Shown here: piece after piece, positions 23,632 through 32,198 of the stretch | How positions within the stretch are numbered: the first letter of the stretch is position 1 | Layout: the number at the start of each line of letters is the position of its first letter | NCBI GenBank assembly: GCA_030615025.1 | Contig: JAUXAB010000037.1 | Span: 1-34,789, forward strand | DNA: 34,789 nucleotides | Source of the DNA: Phycisphaerae bacterium | Lineage (GTDB): Bacteria; Planctomycetota; Phycisphaerae; Sedimentisphaerales; Anaerobacaceae | Direction: 5' to 3' | Translations under genes and position numbers: made by a program | Notes under the pieces: generated by a model | The model's input: the letters and a program-made list of their open reading frames with translations, nothing else | Told to the model about the DNA's origin: nothing | The model's database searches: none

Positions 23632-25599
23632 ATGGAAAAGGCTCGACTATTAAAAGGTAACGTCTTTACAATTATGTTCATGGCTCTATTTACGCTTCTG
23701 ACAGGCTGCCAAATGGTAAAAGCGGATAAATTGACGGCTGTGCCATTCACCGATGTTAGTATATCCGATGATTTTTGGGCTCCGCGGATTGAGACCAACC
23801 GCAAGGTTACAGTTCCTTACGCATTCAAAAAGTGCGAAGAGACCGGCCGAATCAGCAACTTCGCCAAGGCAGGCGGCCTGATGGAAGGAAAGTTCGAAGG
23901 CATCTACTTTAATGATTCGGACCTCTACAAGGTAATAGAAGGAGCTGCCTATTGCCTCAAGAACCATCCCGACCCGGAGCTTGAAAAATACGTCGACAGT
24001 GTGATTGATAAAATCGCAGCCGCTCAATGGGAGGACGGTTATATTTATACCTTTTATTCGGTGCCGCGGCGACAACCGGAAAAGCGGTGGACTAACATTC
24101 GGGACAGGCATGAACTTTACTGTGCAGGGCATTTTTTCGAGGGCGCGGCTGCTTACTACCAGGCCACCGGAAAAAGAAAGATTCTGGATGTGGCCATCAG
24201 GCTTGCCGATAAGATTGATTCGGTTTTTGGCCCCAACAAAAAGCGAGATGTGCCCGGTCACGAGGAAATAGAGATAGGCTTGGTGAAGTTATATCGCGTA
24301 ACCGGCAACGACAAGTACCTGAAGCTGGCGAGGTTCTTTCTCGATGAGCGAGGCCAAGCCGACGGGCACAAGCTCTATGGCGAGTACAGTCAGGACCACA
24401 AGCCGGTCGTTGAGCAAAGCCAGCCGGTCGGCCACGCTGTCCGAGCAGGGTATCTGTATTCCGGCATGGCAGATGTTGCGGCGCTGACCGGCGATACCGG
24501 TTACGTAAATGCGCTCGACCGGATATGGGAAAACGTCGTCTCGAAAAAGCTGTATCTGACCGGCGGCATCGGCGCCCGACACGGCGGTGAATCCTTCGGC
24601 AATGATTACGAGCTGCCCAACAAAACGGCCTATTGCGAGACCTGTGCCGCTATCGCCAATGCCATGTGGAACCACCGCCTGTTCCTGCTGCACGGTGACG
24701 CAAAGTATATCGACGTTCTCGAACGGATAATCTACAACGGATTCCTTTCGGGCATTTCCCTGGAAGGTGATAAATTCTTCTATCCGAATCCGTTAGCCAG
24801 TGATGGCAAACATCAGCGAAGCCCATGGTTCGGCTGTGCGTGCTGTCCTACGAACATCGTTCGTTTTATACCATCGCTTCCCGGATACGCTTACGCAAAC
24901 AAGGATGATATCGTATATGTGAACCTTTTCATGGGTGGAAGCGCTAAAATCAAGGTAAATAGAAACACAGTGCAGCTAAAGCAGGAGACTCGCTATCCGT
25001 GGGATGGCCGTGTGAAGATTACCGTTGAGCCCAAACGCTCAGCTAAATTCGCGATATATGTTCGCATTCCCGGCTGGGCGCATGACCGACCTGTTCCGAG
25101 TGACCTGTACCGGTATATAAACAGAAGCGAAGAGAAGGTGACACTCAAGGTCAACGATAAGCCGGTTGCCCTGGATATGGATAAGGGTTTTGCCCGCATC
25201 CGCCGGAAGTGGAAAAAAGGTGACGTAGTTGAGCTGTACCTGCCCATGCCGATACGGCGCGTACTGAGCCACGAAAATGTCAAGGACAATGCAGGCAAGG
25301 CGGCGCTGCAGCGCGGTCCAATCGTGTACTGTGCCGAATGGCTGGACAACGGCGGCCACGTGCTTAACCTCGTCCTGCCGGATGATGCACCGCTTAAGTC
25401 TGAGCATCGCGAGGACCTGCTGGCCGGTGTTACCGTAATTCGTGGCAAAGCCCGTGGTTCGTATTCCAGCAAAGATGAAAAATATACGGTAACGAAAGAG
25501 CAAGACTTTGTTGCGATTCCTTACTACGCCTGGGCGCACCGCGGCAAAGGCGAGATGGCGGTGTGGCTGACCAGATTTGCCAAAGGAGAAGGAAATTGA
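23632..25599 (+). CDS. GH127 beta-L-arabinofuranosidase-type lipoprotein
   Basis: A 655-residue protein with GGAAGGGG upstream of the ATG. Residues 1-25 are a lipoprotein signal with lipobox L-T-G-C (Cys26), so it is membrane-anchored on the outside. The rest matches GH127: SISDDFWAPRIETNR (44-57), GIYFNDSDLYKVIEGAA (90-106), AAQWEDGYIYTFY, RHELYCAGHFFEGAAAYY, GGIGARHGGESFGNDYELPN (311-330) and YCETCAA. The zinc-thiolate site of the family is complete: Glu336, Cys338, Cys404 and Cys405 (GCACCPTN), at the same spacing as Glu338/Cys340/Cys417/Cys418 of HypBA1; Cys404 aligns with its nucleophile Cys417. Known members release beta-L-arabinofuranose, and related proteins act on aceric acid in rhamnogalacturonan-II. 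It overlaps the next gene by 4 nt, indicating coupled translation. Confidence 0.93.
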   Translation: MEKARLLKGNVFTIMFMALFTLLTGCQMVKADKLTAVPFTDVSISDDFWAPRIETNRKVTVPYAFKKCEETGRISNFAKAGGLMEGKFEGIYFNDSDLYKVIEGAAYCLKNHPDPELEKYVDSVIDKIAAAQWEDGYIYTFYSVPRRQPEKRWTNIRDRHELYCAGHFFEGAAAYYQATGKRKILDVAIRLADKIDSVFGPNKKRDVPGHEEIEIGLVKLYRVTGNDKYLKLARFFLDERGQADGHKLYGEYSQDHKPVVEQSQPVGHAVRAGYLYSGMADVAALTGDTGYVNALDRIWENVVSKKLYLTGGIGARHGGESFGNDYELPNKTAYCETCAAIANAMWNHRLFLLHGDAKYIDVLERIIYNGFLSGISLEGDKFFYPNPLASDGKHQRSPWFGCACCPTNIVRFIPSLPGYAYANKDDIVYVNLFMGGSAKIKVNRNTVQLKQETRYPWDGRVKITVEPKRSAKFAIYVRIPGWAHDRPVPSDLYRYINRSEEKVTLKVNDKPVALDMDKGFARIRRKWKKGDVVELYLPMPIRRVLSHENVKDNAGKAALQRGPIVYCAEWLDNGGHVLNLVLPDDAPLKSEHREDLLAGVTVIRGKARGSYSSKDEKYTVTKEQDFVAIPYYAWAHRGKGEMAVWLTRFAKGEGN

Positions 25600-27545
25600 C
25601 GAAAAGATGGTCCGTTTTAGTGATAGCCGGTGTCCTGCTGGGTGTTATGCCGTCCTTTGCAGCTGGAGAAACGAAGGTCCCGACTCTCATTAAGTCCGGC
25701 ACTTTCTTTGTTGCTCCGAACGGTAAGAATTCCTGGTCGGGCCGGATACCACAGCCCAATGTGGACCGGACGGATGGCCCGTTCGCCACGCTCGAAGCTG
25801 CATGCAACACAGCACGACAGATAGGCACAAAACAACCACGAAAGGTCACTATTCAAACCGGGCAGTATTTCTTTAACAAGCCGCTGGTGCTGACAGACAA
25901 AGACGCTGGGCTGACCATAGAAGCGGCGCCCGGGGCCAATGTGTGTTTCTATGGCGGGCAGAAAGTGGCCGGCTGGAAAAAAGATGGCGGGAAACTCTAC
26001 TCAGCTGCTCTGCCCGGCGTCAAGCAGAGAAAGTGGGACTTCCGAGCCCTCGTTGTAAATGGGCGCTTTTGCCGGCGTGCCCGGCTGCCTGAGAAAGGCT
26101 TCTTCACACACCTTAGTAGTTTCAATGTGTCCTGGATGACCAGCACGGGCGGTGGATGGAAGCGCAAGCCGACGAACAAGGAACTGACCAGACTGAAATA
26201 CCGCCCTGAGGACATCAGCCCATGGCTGGACATCAACAACGCCGAACTCACCGTTTATCACATGTGGGACGAGTCACTGGTCGGCGTGTCCGCTATGGAC
26301 ACGAAATCCCATACCCTGACCTTCGCCAATCCTGCTGGGCACCCCCCGGGTGCTTTCGGCGTCAAAAAGTACGTTGTCTGGAATGTTCGCGAAGGCATGA
26401 CCGAGCCGGGGCAGTGGTATCTCGACCGTACGGCTGGTAAGTTGGTCTACTGGCCACTTTCCGGAGAGGATATGAGCAAAGCAAAGGTTTTTGCTCCGAC
26501 CATCGAATCCATCATTCAGATTAAGGGCACCAAGAATAAACCGGCCAGGAACATAACCATTCGCGGCATTAGGCTCTCGGTAACGACAACCCCACTCAAG
26601 GCAGGAGGCTTCGGCGCGGGAAGGTTCGATGGGGCGGTCTCTATTGCTTCCGGCCAGAACTGCCGTTTTCTCGACCTCGAAATCGTCAACGTTGGTGGGC
26701 AAGGTATCAAAGTCTCGGGCAGCGACTTGCGTATCGAAGGATGTCACGTCCATCACACCGGCGCCTGCGGCATCAGGTTCAGCGGGATAGGTAGCGTCGT
26801 TACCAACAACCACATCCACGACGTTGGCCTTACTTATCCCAGCGCAATCGCCCTTCAGGGAGGCGGCAGGGACGCCGAGGTCAGCCACAACGAAATCCAC
26901 GACACGCCCTACACAGCTATCAACTGCGGCGGAGAGAGAAACAGAATCGAAAACAATCTGATTTATCGTGCAATGTTGGAATTACATGACGGCGGAGGAA
27001 TCTATTGTTTCGCAGGTAAGAATCTGGTGCTGCGGGGTAATTTTATCCGGGACATCCCCGATACCGGCGGCTATGGCTCGTCAGCTTACTACCTCGACGA
27101 GCGGTCCGAGAACTGCCTGGTCGAGGGCAATCTGTCAATTAGAGTTGCTCGGCCAACGCACAACCATATGGCTAAAAATAACACTATCCGCAATAACGTT
27201 TTTATCTGCGATGAGGATGCAAGATTTACATTTCCGAGGTCTTCGGATTTTATTTTTGAGAAAAACATCGTCTATGCTAAGGGTAAGATTGTGTTTGACA
27301 ACACCAATGCTCTCACTACTTTCAAGGACAATGTCCTGTATAGCACCGAAGGCAAGGTGCAAGGCAACAAGATGAGCAGATACAGCAGGACAGGTTCCTA
27401 TCAATTGCAGCCGGATAACAACTCGTTCGCAGATCCACTTCTTGTCGAGTTTGAGACAGGCAAGGTGAGTTTCGCTGTTCAATCACCTGCGGTCAAGCTC
27501 GGCATAGAACCGATTGATGTAAGCGACGCCGGTCCGCGTCCTTAG
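25596..27545 (+). CDS. Secreted right-handed beta-helix protein, GH141-like
   Basis: A 649-residue exported protein. The start is a TTG at 25596 that overlaps the GH127 stop as TTGA; AAAGGAGAAGGA lies just upstream. An in-frame GTG at 25563 would lie within GH127 and spoil the signal peptide. The signal peptide is RWSVLVIAGVLLGVMPSFAAG. Then FFVAPNGKNSWSGR (37-50), PFATLEAACNTAR, and YFFNKPLVLTDKDAGLTIEA follow the opening typical of GH141 and related parallel beta-helix enzymes, with AFRALVVNG-type segment DFRALVVNGRFCRRARLPEKG. Residues about 290-560 hold the helix coils: repeated N-x-I/V patterns such as CRFLDLEIVNVGGQGIKVSG, IRFSGIGSVVTNNHIHDVG, and AEVSHNEIHDTPYTAI. Known GH141 members include an alpha-L-fucosidase of rhamnogalacturonan-II and a xylanase. 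GH141 is my best match; a generic pectate-lyase-like protein is the alternative. Confidence 0.82.
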   Translation: MTKRWSVLVIAGVLLGVMPSFAAGETKVPTLIKSGTFFVAPNGKNSWSGRIPQPNVDRTDGPFATLEAACNTARQIGTKQPRKVTIQTGQYFFNKPLVLTDKDAGLTIEAAPGANVCFYGGQKVAGWKKDGGKLYSAALPGVKQRKWDFRALVVNGRFCRRARLPEKGFFTHLSSFNVSWMTSTGGGWKRKPTNKELTRLKYRPEDISPWLDINNAELTVYHMWDESLVGVSAMDTKSHTLTFANPAGHPPGAFGVKKYVVWNVREGMTEPGQWYLDRTAGKLVYWPLSGEDMSKAKVFAPTIESIIQIKGTKNKPARNITIRGIRLSVTTTPLKAGGFGAGRFDGAVSIASGQNCRFLDLEIVNVGGQGIKVSGSDLRIEGCHVHHTGACGIRFSGIGSVVTNNHIHDVGLTYPSAIALQGGGRDAEVSHNEIHDTPYTAINCGGERNRIENNLIYRAMLELHDGGGIYCFAGKNLVLRGNFIRDIPDTGGYGSSAYYLDERSENCLVEGNLSIRVARPTHNHMAKNNTIRNNVFICDEDARFTFPRSSDFIFEKNIVYAKGKIVFDNTNALTTFKDNVLYSTEGKVQGNKMSRYSRTGSYQLQPDNNSFADPLLVEFETGKVSFAVQSPAVKLGIEPIDVSDAGPRP

Positions 27546-27665
27546 AGTGAGGCTTGAAAATCGAGCTGGAGGAAGATAAATTTTGTTCTTGACCCTTTAG
27601 ATAGCCTTTGTTAGAAAGAGTTGGTTTGTCGAGTCAAATGTAATTTAATAGAAGGGAGTTGTTTT

Positions 27666-28109
27666 ATGGCAGAAGTGAACGAAACCCCGAAGCCGGCAGA
27701 GAAATCAGCCAGCGAAGCCGGTGCCGAACAGCCCGAAGGTGTTCAAGAGGCCCAGGCAGCTGAAGAAATCAGTAAAGATGCCCGCACGTGGGCGATGTTC
27801 TGCCATCTGGTGGGCCTTGCAGGAATCGTAATACCTGTCGTTGGCAACATTGTCGGTCCACTGGTTATCTGGCAGATAAAGAAGGATGAGTACCCTTTTG
27901 TTGATGAGCAGGGCAAAGAGGCGGTGAACTTCCAAATCTCTATGTCGATTTATGGGGCCATTTCCGCGATATTGATTTTTGCATGCGTTGGCGCCTTCCT
28001 GCTCCCGGCTGTTTACATTGTTGACGTGATCTTTTTGCTGATTGCGACGGTCAAGGCCAACAATGGTCAACACTATCGCTATCCACTGTGTATCAGGTTC
28101 ATCAAGTAA
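27666..28109 (+). CDS. DUF4870-family small membrane protein
   Basis: A 147-residue protein; AAGGGAG (27652-27658) is 7 nt before the ATG. The first 37 residues are a disordered Ala/Glu/Pro-rich tail. The rest has the DUF4870/Tic20-like layout: ARTWAMFCHLVGLAGIVIP, GNIVGPLVIWQIKKDEYPFV, DEQGKEAVNFQISM (a conserved block), then two membrane segments. The molecular function of this family is unknown. It lies 120 bp after the beta-helix gene on the same strand and 43 bp before the next small membrane protein gene. Nothing in the sequence ties it to polysaccharide use. Confidence 0.88.
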   Translation: MAEVNETPKPAEKSASEAGAEQPEGVQEAQAAEEISKDARTWAMFCHLVGLAGIVIPVVGNIVGPLVIWQIKKDEYPFVDEQGKEAVNFQISMSIYGAISAILIFACVGAFLLPAVYIVDVIFLLIATVKANNGQHYRYPLCIRFIK

Positions 28110-28152
28110 AAGTTTCGACGGCGGCAACAGGATTTAAGCATCAAGGACGTGT

Positions 28153-28488
28153 ATGCGATTTGTTATCAAGCTGTTGATTAGTGTGGGCGTTATTGCTATT
28201 TGCACACAGATAGGGCGCAAGCTGCCGACACTGGCCGGGCTGATAGCGGTAATGCCCCTGACCGGCCTTATTGTGCTTGTCTGGCTATATCTGGACAACC
28301 CAGGCAATTTCAACTTGATAACCGATTACAGCAAGGGAGCTTTGTGGGGGATTTTGCCGAGCATTTTATTTTTCCTTGCGGCTTTTATATGCTTTCGCAA
28401 GCACCTGCCCCTTTGGATTGTGCTTTGTGCAAGCTTTGCGGTCTGGCTTATCGCAGCATTTATTCATCAGTGGTTACTCAATAAGTAG
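28153..28488 (+). CDS. Small four-helix membrane protein, DUF3147-like
   Basis: A 111-residue protein made of four hydrophobic helices: FVIKLLISVGVIAIC, LAGLIAVMPLTGLIVLVWLY, GALWGILPSILFFLAAFIC and LWIVLCASFAVWLIAAFI. The GLIAVMPLTGLIVLVW block is like DUF3147/GlpM-type inner-membrane proteins, whose function is not established. The start ATG has no clear Shine-Dalgarno (GGACGTGT only). It is co-directional with the DUF4870 gene and the first sulfatase. Family placement is tentative; reality of the gene is likely from its composition and position. Confidence 0.75.
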   Translation: MRFVIKLLISVGVIAICTQIGRKLPTLAGLIAVMPLTGLIVLVWLYLDNPGNFNLITDYSKGALWGILPSILFFLAAFICFRKHLPLWIVLCASFAVWLIAAFIHQWLLNK

Positions 28489-28541
28489 CACGGTGAACTG
28501 GACAGTGAGTATTTATAACAAGCAGGTTAAGGAGTCCTTTT

Positions 28542-30065
28542 ATGGAACCTAAGCCGAACCGCAGGGATTTTATCAAAGCTATGGGCTTAGGGGCAGTGGC
28601 GCTGGGAATGCCCGGATGCGAGAGCGGCACGCAGCACCTGTCCGAAAAAACGCCCGCTCAAAAGTGGCCCAACATCATCTTCATCATGGCCGACGACCTC
28701 GGCTATGGTGATTTCAGCTGCTACAATAAGAATTCAAAGATTTCTACACCGAATGTAGACCGGTTCGCAAAGGAAAGTGTTAGTTTCACAGATGCCCATT
28801 CGCCTTCCGCAGTGTGCAGTCCAACTCGTTATGGCGTACTGACAGGTCGATATTCCTGGCGAACCCGTCTCAAACGCAACGTTTTGAGTGGATACTCCCA
28901 GCCATTAATTTCACGGGAGCAGATCACTGTTGCCGAGCTGCTTAAAAGGCATGGCTATCGTACCGCCTGCATTGGCAAGTGGCACCTTGGAATTGGCTGG
29001 CAATCAAAGGATGGCGGAGCGATAAACAGTCCCAGAGATGCCCAGCGAGTCGATTTCAACAAACCTGTTACCGATGGGCCGAATGAGCATGGTTTTGATT
29101 ACTCATTTATTACCGCCGCCTGTTCAACGGTAGACTCACCGTATGTGTTTATTGAAAACGGCAAATGCACCGCTGAACCTACAGAAACCATGGCCCGGAA
29201 AGGCCCGGTAGTAACGACTGGTAGTCGCCCAGGCCAAATGGTGCCTGGCTGGTCCAACGAAAATGTTGACCCGACTTACGTTGAGAAGACCAACGAATTT
29301 CTCAAGCGACATAAGGAAACCAATGAAAACGACCCGTTTTTCATTTACTTACCGCTTTCGGCACCGCATGCGCCCTGGCTGCCGCCGGACTTTGTTAAAG
29401 GGCAGAGTAAGACAGGAGCACGAGGTGACATGGTCCTTCTGGTGGATTGGTGCGTGGGGCAACTGCTCGATACTCTGGACCGATTGAAGCTTGCAGACAA
29501 TACTCTGGTTATTGTTACAAGTGATAATGGGCCTCGTATCGGCAAAAAAGGACACAAGTCTGCTGGTGATTGGCGCGGTTACAAATCACACATCTGGGAG
29601 GGTGGTCATCGGATACCGTTTATCGCACGTTGGCCGGGTAAGATCAAACCTAATACCACCAGCGATGAGATGATTTGTCTAACGGATTTGATAGCAACTT
29701 GTGCGGCCATCGTTGGGACTCGGCTCCCCGAGAACGCGGGCCAGGACAGTTACAATATCTTGCCGGCGCTGCTTGGGGAAAAATCCGACAAGCCAATTCG
29801 CGAAGCAATCGTGAACCATTCCTGTTTCGGGGTGTTCAGTATTAGACAAGGCCATTGGAAGCTAATCCTTGGAACAAAAAGCTCTGGCGGATGGGTCGAG
29901 CCCGGAGGCAGCGGACCCAAAGAGGGCAGCCCCGGACAGTTGTATAATCTGGCCGATGACCCTTATGAAGAAAATGACTTGTGGGACAAATATCCTGAAA
30001 AGGTAGAGCATTTGACAAACCTGTTGGAAAAGTATAAAAAGCAGGGCCACAGCAGACGACTTTGA
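28542..30065 (+). CDS. Tat-exported lipoprotein sulfatase (Cys-type)
   Basis: A 507-residue arylsulfatase-family enzyme that removes sulfate esters, probably from glycans, outside the cytoplasm. The N-terminus NRRDFIKAMGLGAVALGMPGC combines a twin-arginine motif (Arg7-Arg8) with a lipobox-like M-P-G-C (Cys26), suggesting a Tat-exported lipoprotein. Motifs: IIFIMADDLGYGDFSC with metal ligands Asp51-Asp52; CSPTRYGVLTGRY (92-104), with Cys92 to be converted to formylglycine (CxPxR); CIGKWHLG; LPLSAPHAPW; VTSDNGPRIGKKGHKS with the second metal-binding Asp-Asn; and WEGGHRIPFIARWPGKI. AAGGAG precedes the ATG. No maturation enzyme (FGE or anSME) lies in the window. A second Tat sulfatase follows after 51 bp. 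The sulfatase subfamily and sugar specificity cannot be read from motifs. Confidence 0.93.
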   Translation: MEPKPNRRDFIKAMGLGAVALGMPGCESGTQHLSEKTPAQKWPNIIFIMADDLGYGDFSCYNKNSKISTPNVDRFAKESVSFTDAHSPSAVCSPTRYGVLTGRYSWRTRLKRNVLSGYSQPLISREQITVAELLKRHGYRTACIGKWHLGIGWQSKDGGAINSPRDAQRVDFNKPVTDGPNEHGFDYSFITAACSTVDSPYVFIENGKCTAEPTETMARKGPVVTTGSRPGQMVPGWSNENVDPTYVEKTNEFLKRHKETNENDPFFIYLPLSAPHAPWLPPDFVKGQSKTGARGDMVLLVDWCVGQLLDTLDRLKLADNTLVIVTSDNGPRIGKKGHKSAGDWRGYKSHIWEGGHRIPFIARWPGKIKPNTTSDEMICLTDLIATCAAIVGTRLPENAGQDSYNILPALLGEKSDKPIREAIVNHSCFGVFSIRQGHWKLILGTKSSGGWVEPGGSGPKEGSPGQLYNLADDPYEENDLWDKYPEKVEHLTNLLEKYKKQGHSRRL

Positions 30066-30116
30066 AAGCCATTCAGGAAAACCGGAAGGATTTGCACTTA
30101 ACTGGAGAAACAGGAT

Positions 30117-31571
30117 ATGAGCACACGTAATTATACACGTCGTGATTTTTTGAAAGCTGTAGGCTTAGGGGCGGCAGCGCTGACGATGCCGGGCTGTGTC
30201 AGTGTCACCGGGCAAGTTTCCGGCAGGGCATCTGTCGACAAGCCGAATTTTGTTATCATATTCTGCGATGATGCAGGCTACGCCGATGTTGGCTGTTTCG
30301 GTGCGAAGGGATTTGAAACGCCCAACCTGGACCGTATGGCTGCCGAGGGCGTGCGCTTCACCGATTTTTATGCTGCTGCGGCATCGTGCACTCCCTCCCG
30401 CGCGGCTCTGATGACCGGCTGCTATCCGCAGCGGGTGGGCCTGCCGCATGTGCTCGGCCCAAAAGCGAAAATCGGTATCAACAGTGAGGAACAGACAATC
30501 GCTGAACTGCTCAAGTCACGCGGGTACGCGACGGCGTGCTATGGTAAATGGCACTTAGGGCATCATCCGGAATTCCTGCCCACACGCCATGGCTTTGACA
30601 ACTATTTCGGGCTGCCTTACTCGAACGATATGTGGCCGCGCCACCCCGAGCGACCGGGAGGATACCCCGATCTACCGCTGGTTGAGGGTGAAAAAACCAT
30701 CGAATATAACCCGGACCAGACGAAATTGACTACGTGGTACACCGAGCGGGCTGTTCGGTTCATCGAGGCCAATTCGGATCGGCCGTTTTTCCTTTATCTG
30801 CCACACTCGATGCCACACGTGCCGCTGCACGTCTCGGACAAGTTTAAGGGCAAATCGAAGCAGGGACTGTACGGCGATGTGATAATGGAAATCGATTGGT
30901 CCGTTGGGCAGATTCTTTCAACGCTCAAGCGGCTGGACATTAATAAACAAACGTTAGTGATATTCTCATCTGATAATGGGCCGTGGCTGAGCTACGGTGA
31001 CCATGCCGGCTCAGCTAAGCCGCTTCGTGAGGGCAAGGGAACCACGTTTGATGGCGGCCAGCGGGAACCGACCATTATGCGCTGGCCAGGCAAAATCCCC
31101 GCTGGTTTGGTCTGTAAAGAAACAGCCTCGGCAATGGATATTCTGCCGACACTAACAAAATTGGCCGGAGCTAAGTTGCCAACACACCGCATTGACGGCA
31201 AGGACATCTGGCCGCTGATGTCGAGTGAGCGAGGGGCCAAGAGTCCACACGAAGCGTTGTTCTACTACCGCGGCTGGGCGCTCGAGGCTGTGCGCAGTGG
31301 CAAGTGGAAACTTCACCTGCCCCACGGCTACCGTACATTAGCCGGACGAACCGGCGGCACAGGCGGTAAACCAGTCAGGTACGAACAGGCCAAAATCGGC
31401 ATAGCGCTATTTAATCTCGAAAACGATATTGGTGAGCAACATGACGTTTCCGCGGAGCATCCGGATGTGGTCGAGCGGCTTTTAAGCCTCGCTGATAGGA
31501 CGCGTGAAGACCTCGGAGACTCAACGAAGAAAATGACAGGAAAAGGCAGAAGACCACCCGGCCGTATATAG
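30117..31571 (+). CDS. Tat-exported lipoprotein sulfatase (arylsulfatase A-like)
   Basis: A 484-residue sulfatase with the same export design as its neighbour: [22 protein letters not shown], giving a twin-arginine at 8-9 and a lipobox at Cys27. Catalytic features: [17 protein letters not shown] (Asp51-Asp52), [13 protein letters not shown] (89-101; Cys91 for formylglycine), [10 protein letters not shown] (138-147 region), [31 protein letters not shown], and [18 protein letters not shown]. Outside the motifs it differs clearly from the first sulfatase (different insert lengths and C-terminus), so the two probably cleave different linkages rather than being a recent duplicate. The shared leader, however, is very similar. 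CAGGAT lies close to the ATG, so translation initiation may be weak or coupled. A hairpin follows 12 nt after the stop. Confidence 0.93.
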   Translation: MSTRNYTRRDFLKAVGLGAAALTMPGCVSVTGQVSGRASVDKPNFVIIFCDDAGYADVGCFGAKGFETPNLDRMAAEGVRFTDFYAAAASCTPSRAALMTGCYPQRVGLPHVLGPKAKIGINSEEQTIAELLKSRGYATACYGKWHLGHHPEFLPTRHGFDNYFGLPYSNDMWPRHPERPGGYPDLPLVEGEKTIEYNPDQTKLTTWYTERAVRFIEANSDRPFFLYLPHSMPHVPLHVSDKFKGKSKQGLYGDVIMEIDWSVGQILSTLKRLDINKQTLVIFSSDNGPWLSYGDHAGSAKPLREGKGTTFDGGQREPTIMRWPGKIPAGLVCKETASAMDILPTLTKLAGAKLPTHRIDGKDIWPLMSSERGAKSPHEALFYYRGWALEAVRSGKWKLHLPHGYRTLAGRTGGTGGKPVRYEQAKIGIALFNLENDIGEQHDVSAEHPDVVERLLSLADRTREDLGDSTKKMTGKGRRPPGRI

Positions 31572-31583
31572 ACCATGGAAACC

Positions 31584-31598
31584 CTGGGTAAAACCCAG
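31584..31598 (+). terminator. Hairpin after the second sulfatase
   Basis: CTGGGT-AAA-ACCCAG is a perfect 6-bp stem with a 3-nt loop, starting 12 nt after the stop codon. No U-tract follows, so termination would be weak or factor-dependent; it may also protect the 3' end. Confidence 0.45.
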
Positions 31599-31645
31599 TG
31601 CTAAATAGATTGCTTCCCTTGCAATGATAAGGGGTAACCCTGCTC

Positions 31646-31674
31646 TTGCAAAAATCCTCTCCTGCCGGTATTAT
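31646..31674 (+). promoter_or_regulatory. Likely housekeeping promoter of smpB, leaderless
   Basis: TTGCAA (31646-31651) and TATTAT (31669-31674) are separated by 17 bp, close to the sigma-70 consensus at both boxes. The ATG of smpB begins 7 nt after the -10 box, where transcription should start. No Shine-Dalgarno sequence lies between. The message would therefore have almost no 5' leader. Confidence 0.6.
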
Positions 31675-31681
31675 AGCGTAA

Positions 31682-32185
31682 ATGGCGGCAAAAAAGGACA
31701 AGAACAAGCACAAGGATGCTCCGAGTGTAGTTAATAAAAAGGCCTATCGAAATTTTGAGCTTATCGAGAAGTTCGAAGCCGGTCTTGAACTGTTGGGCAC
31801 CGAGGTCAAATCGCTGCGGGCCGGCCAGGCTGACCTTGACGGTTCATACGCGAGGATCTTAGACGAGCAGTGCTGGCTCGTTGGTGCTACTATAGCCCAG
31901 TATCAACGGGCCAGTGGGGTCAACCATGAGCCGACCAGAAAAAGGAAATTGCTGCTGCACAAGGCCGAAATCCACAAGATAAGAGTAAAGCTTGAGCAGC
32001 GGGGCTTTACCCTTGTGCCCCTGCGGATATACTTCAGTGACAGGGGCTTTGCAAAAATAGAACTGGCTCTGGCCAGAGGCAAAAGACAATATGACAAGCG
32101 AAAGGCAATTGCCGAGCGCGACCAAAGGCGAGACATCGATAGAAGTATGAAAAAGTATCGCAGAGATTTAAAAAGGAAAAAGTAA
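31682..32185 (+). CDS. smpB: SsrA-binding protein SmpB
   Basis: A 167-residue RNA-binding protein that delivers tmRNA to stalled ribosomes (trans-translation). Family blocks are all present: NKKAYRNFELIEKFEAGLEL, GTEVKSLRAGQADLDGSYA (39-57), HEPTRKRKLLLHKAEI (82-97 region), GFTLVPLRIYFSDRGFAKIEL, and ALARGKRQYDKRKAIAERD, followed by the basic tail (DRSMKKYRRDLKRKK) that enters the mRNA channel. The N-terminus has a short Lys-rich extension. The start is set by the ATG right after a strong promoter-like sequence, without a ribosome binding site. The tmRNA gene (ssrA) was not found in the window. Confidence 0.96.
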   Translation: MAAKKDKNKHKDAPSVVNKKAYRNFELIEKFEAGLELLGTEVKSLRAGQADLDGSYARILDEQCWLVGATIAQYQRASGVNHEPTRKRKLLLHKAEIHKIRVKLEQRGFTLVPLRIYFSDRGFAKIELALARGKRQYDKRKAIAERDQRRDIDRSMKKYRRDLKRKK

Positions 32186-32198
32186 AAAGAAAGAATCC

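Noticed and set aside
23686-24261. 191-codon minus-strand frame opposite GH127
   Set aside because: Antisense shadow of a gene with a complete zinc-thiolate active site.
26274-26900. 208-codon minus-strand frame opposite the beta-helix gene
   Set aside because: Shadow of a regular repeat-rich coding sequence; no independent support.
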